Below are positions 13,108 to 13,318 of a stretch of DNA of 13,318 bases, in pieces; within the stretch, counting starts at the first letter, position 1; each line of letters starts with the position of its first letter. The DNA is from Bacteroidia bacterium (GTDB taxonomy: Bacteria > Bacteroidota > Bacteroidia > Bacteroidales > GCA-2748055). The translations under genes and the position numbers were made by a program. The stretch covers positions 1 to 13,318 of the forward strand of contig JAUVKN010000087.1 in the NCBI GenBank assembly GCA_030596245.1, read 5' to 3'. The notes beneath the pieces are model-generated. The model was given only the letters and a program-made list of their open reading frames with translations. It was not told the DNA's origin and did no database searches.

Positions 13108-13115
13108 CATCTTTG
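13108..13115 (+). promoter_or_regulatory. Weak candidate -7 element for rex
   Basis: CATCTTTG matches the Bacteroidota -7 consensus TAnnTTTG at all but the first of the six fixed positions. It would place the start near 13122, about 23 bases before the GTG at 13145. No good TTTG lies at the expected -33 position, so this is tentative. Confidence 0.25.
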
Positions 13116-13142
13116 ATTTAAGGAATTATATAAATTAAAATA

Positions 13143-13160
13143 ATGTGAAAAAAAACACAA
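13143..13160. promoter_or_regulatory. Rex-box-like operator at the rex 5' end
   Basis: ATGTGAAAAAAAACACAA agrees with the published Rex operator form TTGTGAAWWWWTTCACAA at 15 of 18 positions, with correct half-site spacing (TGTG-N8-CACA). The mismatches are the first base and the two Ts before CACAA. It also matches the CRP-type TGTGA-N6-TCACA at 9 of 10 bases, so another regulator is possible. Its position at the 5' end of rex suggests autoregulation. Confidence 0.45.
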
Positions 13161-13318
13161 AATGTCCACTAAAGAAAAGCCTTCGAAGGTTCCTTCTATA
13201 CCGGGGCAGCCTCCTCAGATTACAGGCCCTCGGGGTGAAGAGGGTGTTTTCTTATACATTGGGGAGAGAGACCGGGGTGACCGCAGAACAGGTCAGGAAA
13301 GACTTTTCGGAGTATCAG
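13145..13318 (+). CDS. rex: Redox-sensing transcriptional repressor Rex, N-terminal part only
   Basis: Fifty-eight codons are visible before the window ends. Residues 14-57 match the Rex winged-helix DNA-binding domain: RRFLLYRGSLLRLQALGVKR, then VFSYTLGRETGVTAEQVRKD (34-53) followed by FSEYQ. The VTAEQVRKDFS recognition-helix segment is highly characteristic. Rex binds NADH in its C-terminal Rossmann domain (outside the window) and releases DNA when the NADH/NAD+ ratio is high. In this frame the only start after the upstream stop (13136-13138) is GTG at 13145. An ATG at 13162 opens a different frame (MSTKEKPSK...) that also stays open to the edge but does not give the Rex domain. Either the gene starts at GTG or a small indel near 13183-13190 separates the ATG from the domain. 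The gene is divergent from the hydrogenase operon. Confidence 0.8.
   Translation, partial: MKKNTKCPLKKSLRRFLLYRGSLLRLQALGVKRVFSYTLGRETGVTAEQVRKDFSEYQ

Noticed and set aside
12957..13144. Possible small RNA, riboswitch or tRNA in the largest intergenic gap
   Set aside because: I see no cloverleaf, conserved riboswitch core or strong terminator hairpin. The region is A/T rich and is adequately explained as a divergent promoter region.
13162..13318. ATG-initiated open frame MSTKEKPSK... as the real right-edge gene
   Set aside because: Its translation after about ten residues is Gly/Arg/Pro-rich and matches nothing I know, while the neighbouring frame gives a clear Rex DNA-binding domain. It is kept only as a frameshift hypothesis.

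Overview
The window is dominated by one compact operon on the minus strand (about 12956 down to 345). It encodes a membrane-bound group 4 [NiFe] hydrogenase fused at operon level to an Mrp-type cation/proton antiporter module. An iron-sulfur/flavin electron-input module is encoded at the front, and a C-terminal processing protease and a small CxxC protein at the end. All 18 genes are separated by only a few bases or overlap by 1-4 bases, as expected for one transcript. A divergent gene at the right edge (plus strand) encodes the N-terminus of the NADH/NAD+-sensing repressor Rex. The left edge holds the start of an unrelated minus-strand gene for an exported protein.

Organism: probably an anaerobic, fermentative member of the Bacteroidota. 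The evidence is indirect. Two intergenic regions carry matches or near matches to the Bacteroidota -7 element TAnnTTTG, ribosome binding sites are mostly weak or absent, and gene starts are A/T rich. GC content looks moderate (my impression, not computed). A bacterium from another anaerobic phylum cannot be excluded.

Layout, in transcription order from right to left. (1) Electron input: a two-[4Fe-4S] protein of the sulfhydrogenase-beta/AsrA type, an FAD/NAD(P) plus [2Fe-2S] reductase of the sulfhydrogenase-gamma/AsrB type, and a HycB/CooF-like polyferredoxin. (2) Hydrogenase core: NuoH-like membrane anchor, NuoB-like small subunit, NuoC-like subunit and NuoD-like large subunit with all four Ni-Fe cysteine ligands. 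(3) Ion-translocating module: a 620-residue NuoL/MrpA-like subunit, a DUF4040/MbhD-MbhE-like subunit (the separated C-terminal part of MrpA), then MrpB, C, D, E, F and G. (4) NuoI/MbhN-like ferredoxin with an added Cys4 zinc-ribbon-like tail. (5) HycI-type maturation protease. (6) A 136-residue protein of unknown function with two CPxC motifs.

How they may work together (inference): electrons pass between NAD(P)H and/or a soluble carrier, through the flavin and Fe-S proteins and the NuoI/NuoB-like clusters, to or from the Ni-Fe site, where H2 is made or used. The NuoH, DUF4040 and Mrp subunits couple this to Na+ or H+ movement across the cytoplasmic membrane. Rex next door, with a Rex-box-like sequence at its own 5' end, suggests control by the NADH/NAD+ ratio.

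Main oddities: the NuoL-like subunit lacks the usual TM5 glutamate; the large subunit has an extra cysteine beside a Ni-Fe ligand (DPCYCC); and the rex N-terminus is in a frame whose only upstream start is GTG, while a tempting ATG lies in another frame. No tRNA, rRNA, CRISPR array, transposon or integrase was seen. The longest non-coding stretch is about 190 bases (12957-13144).
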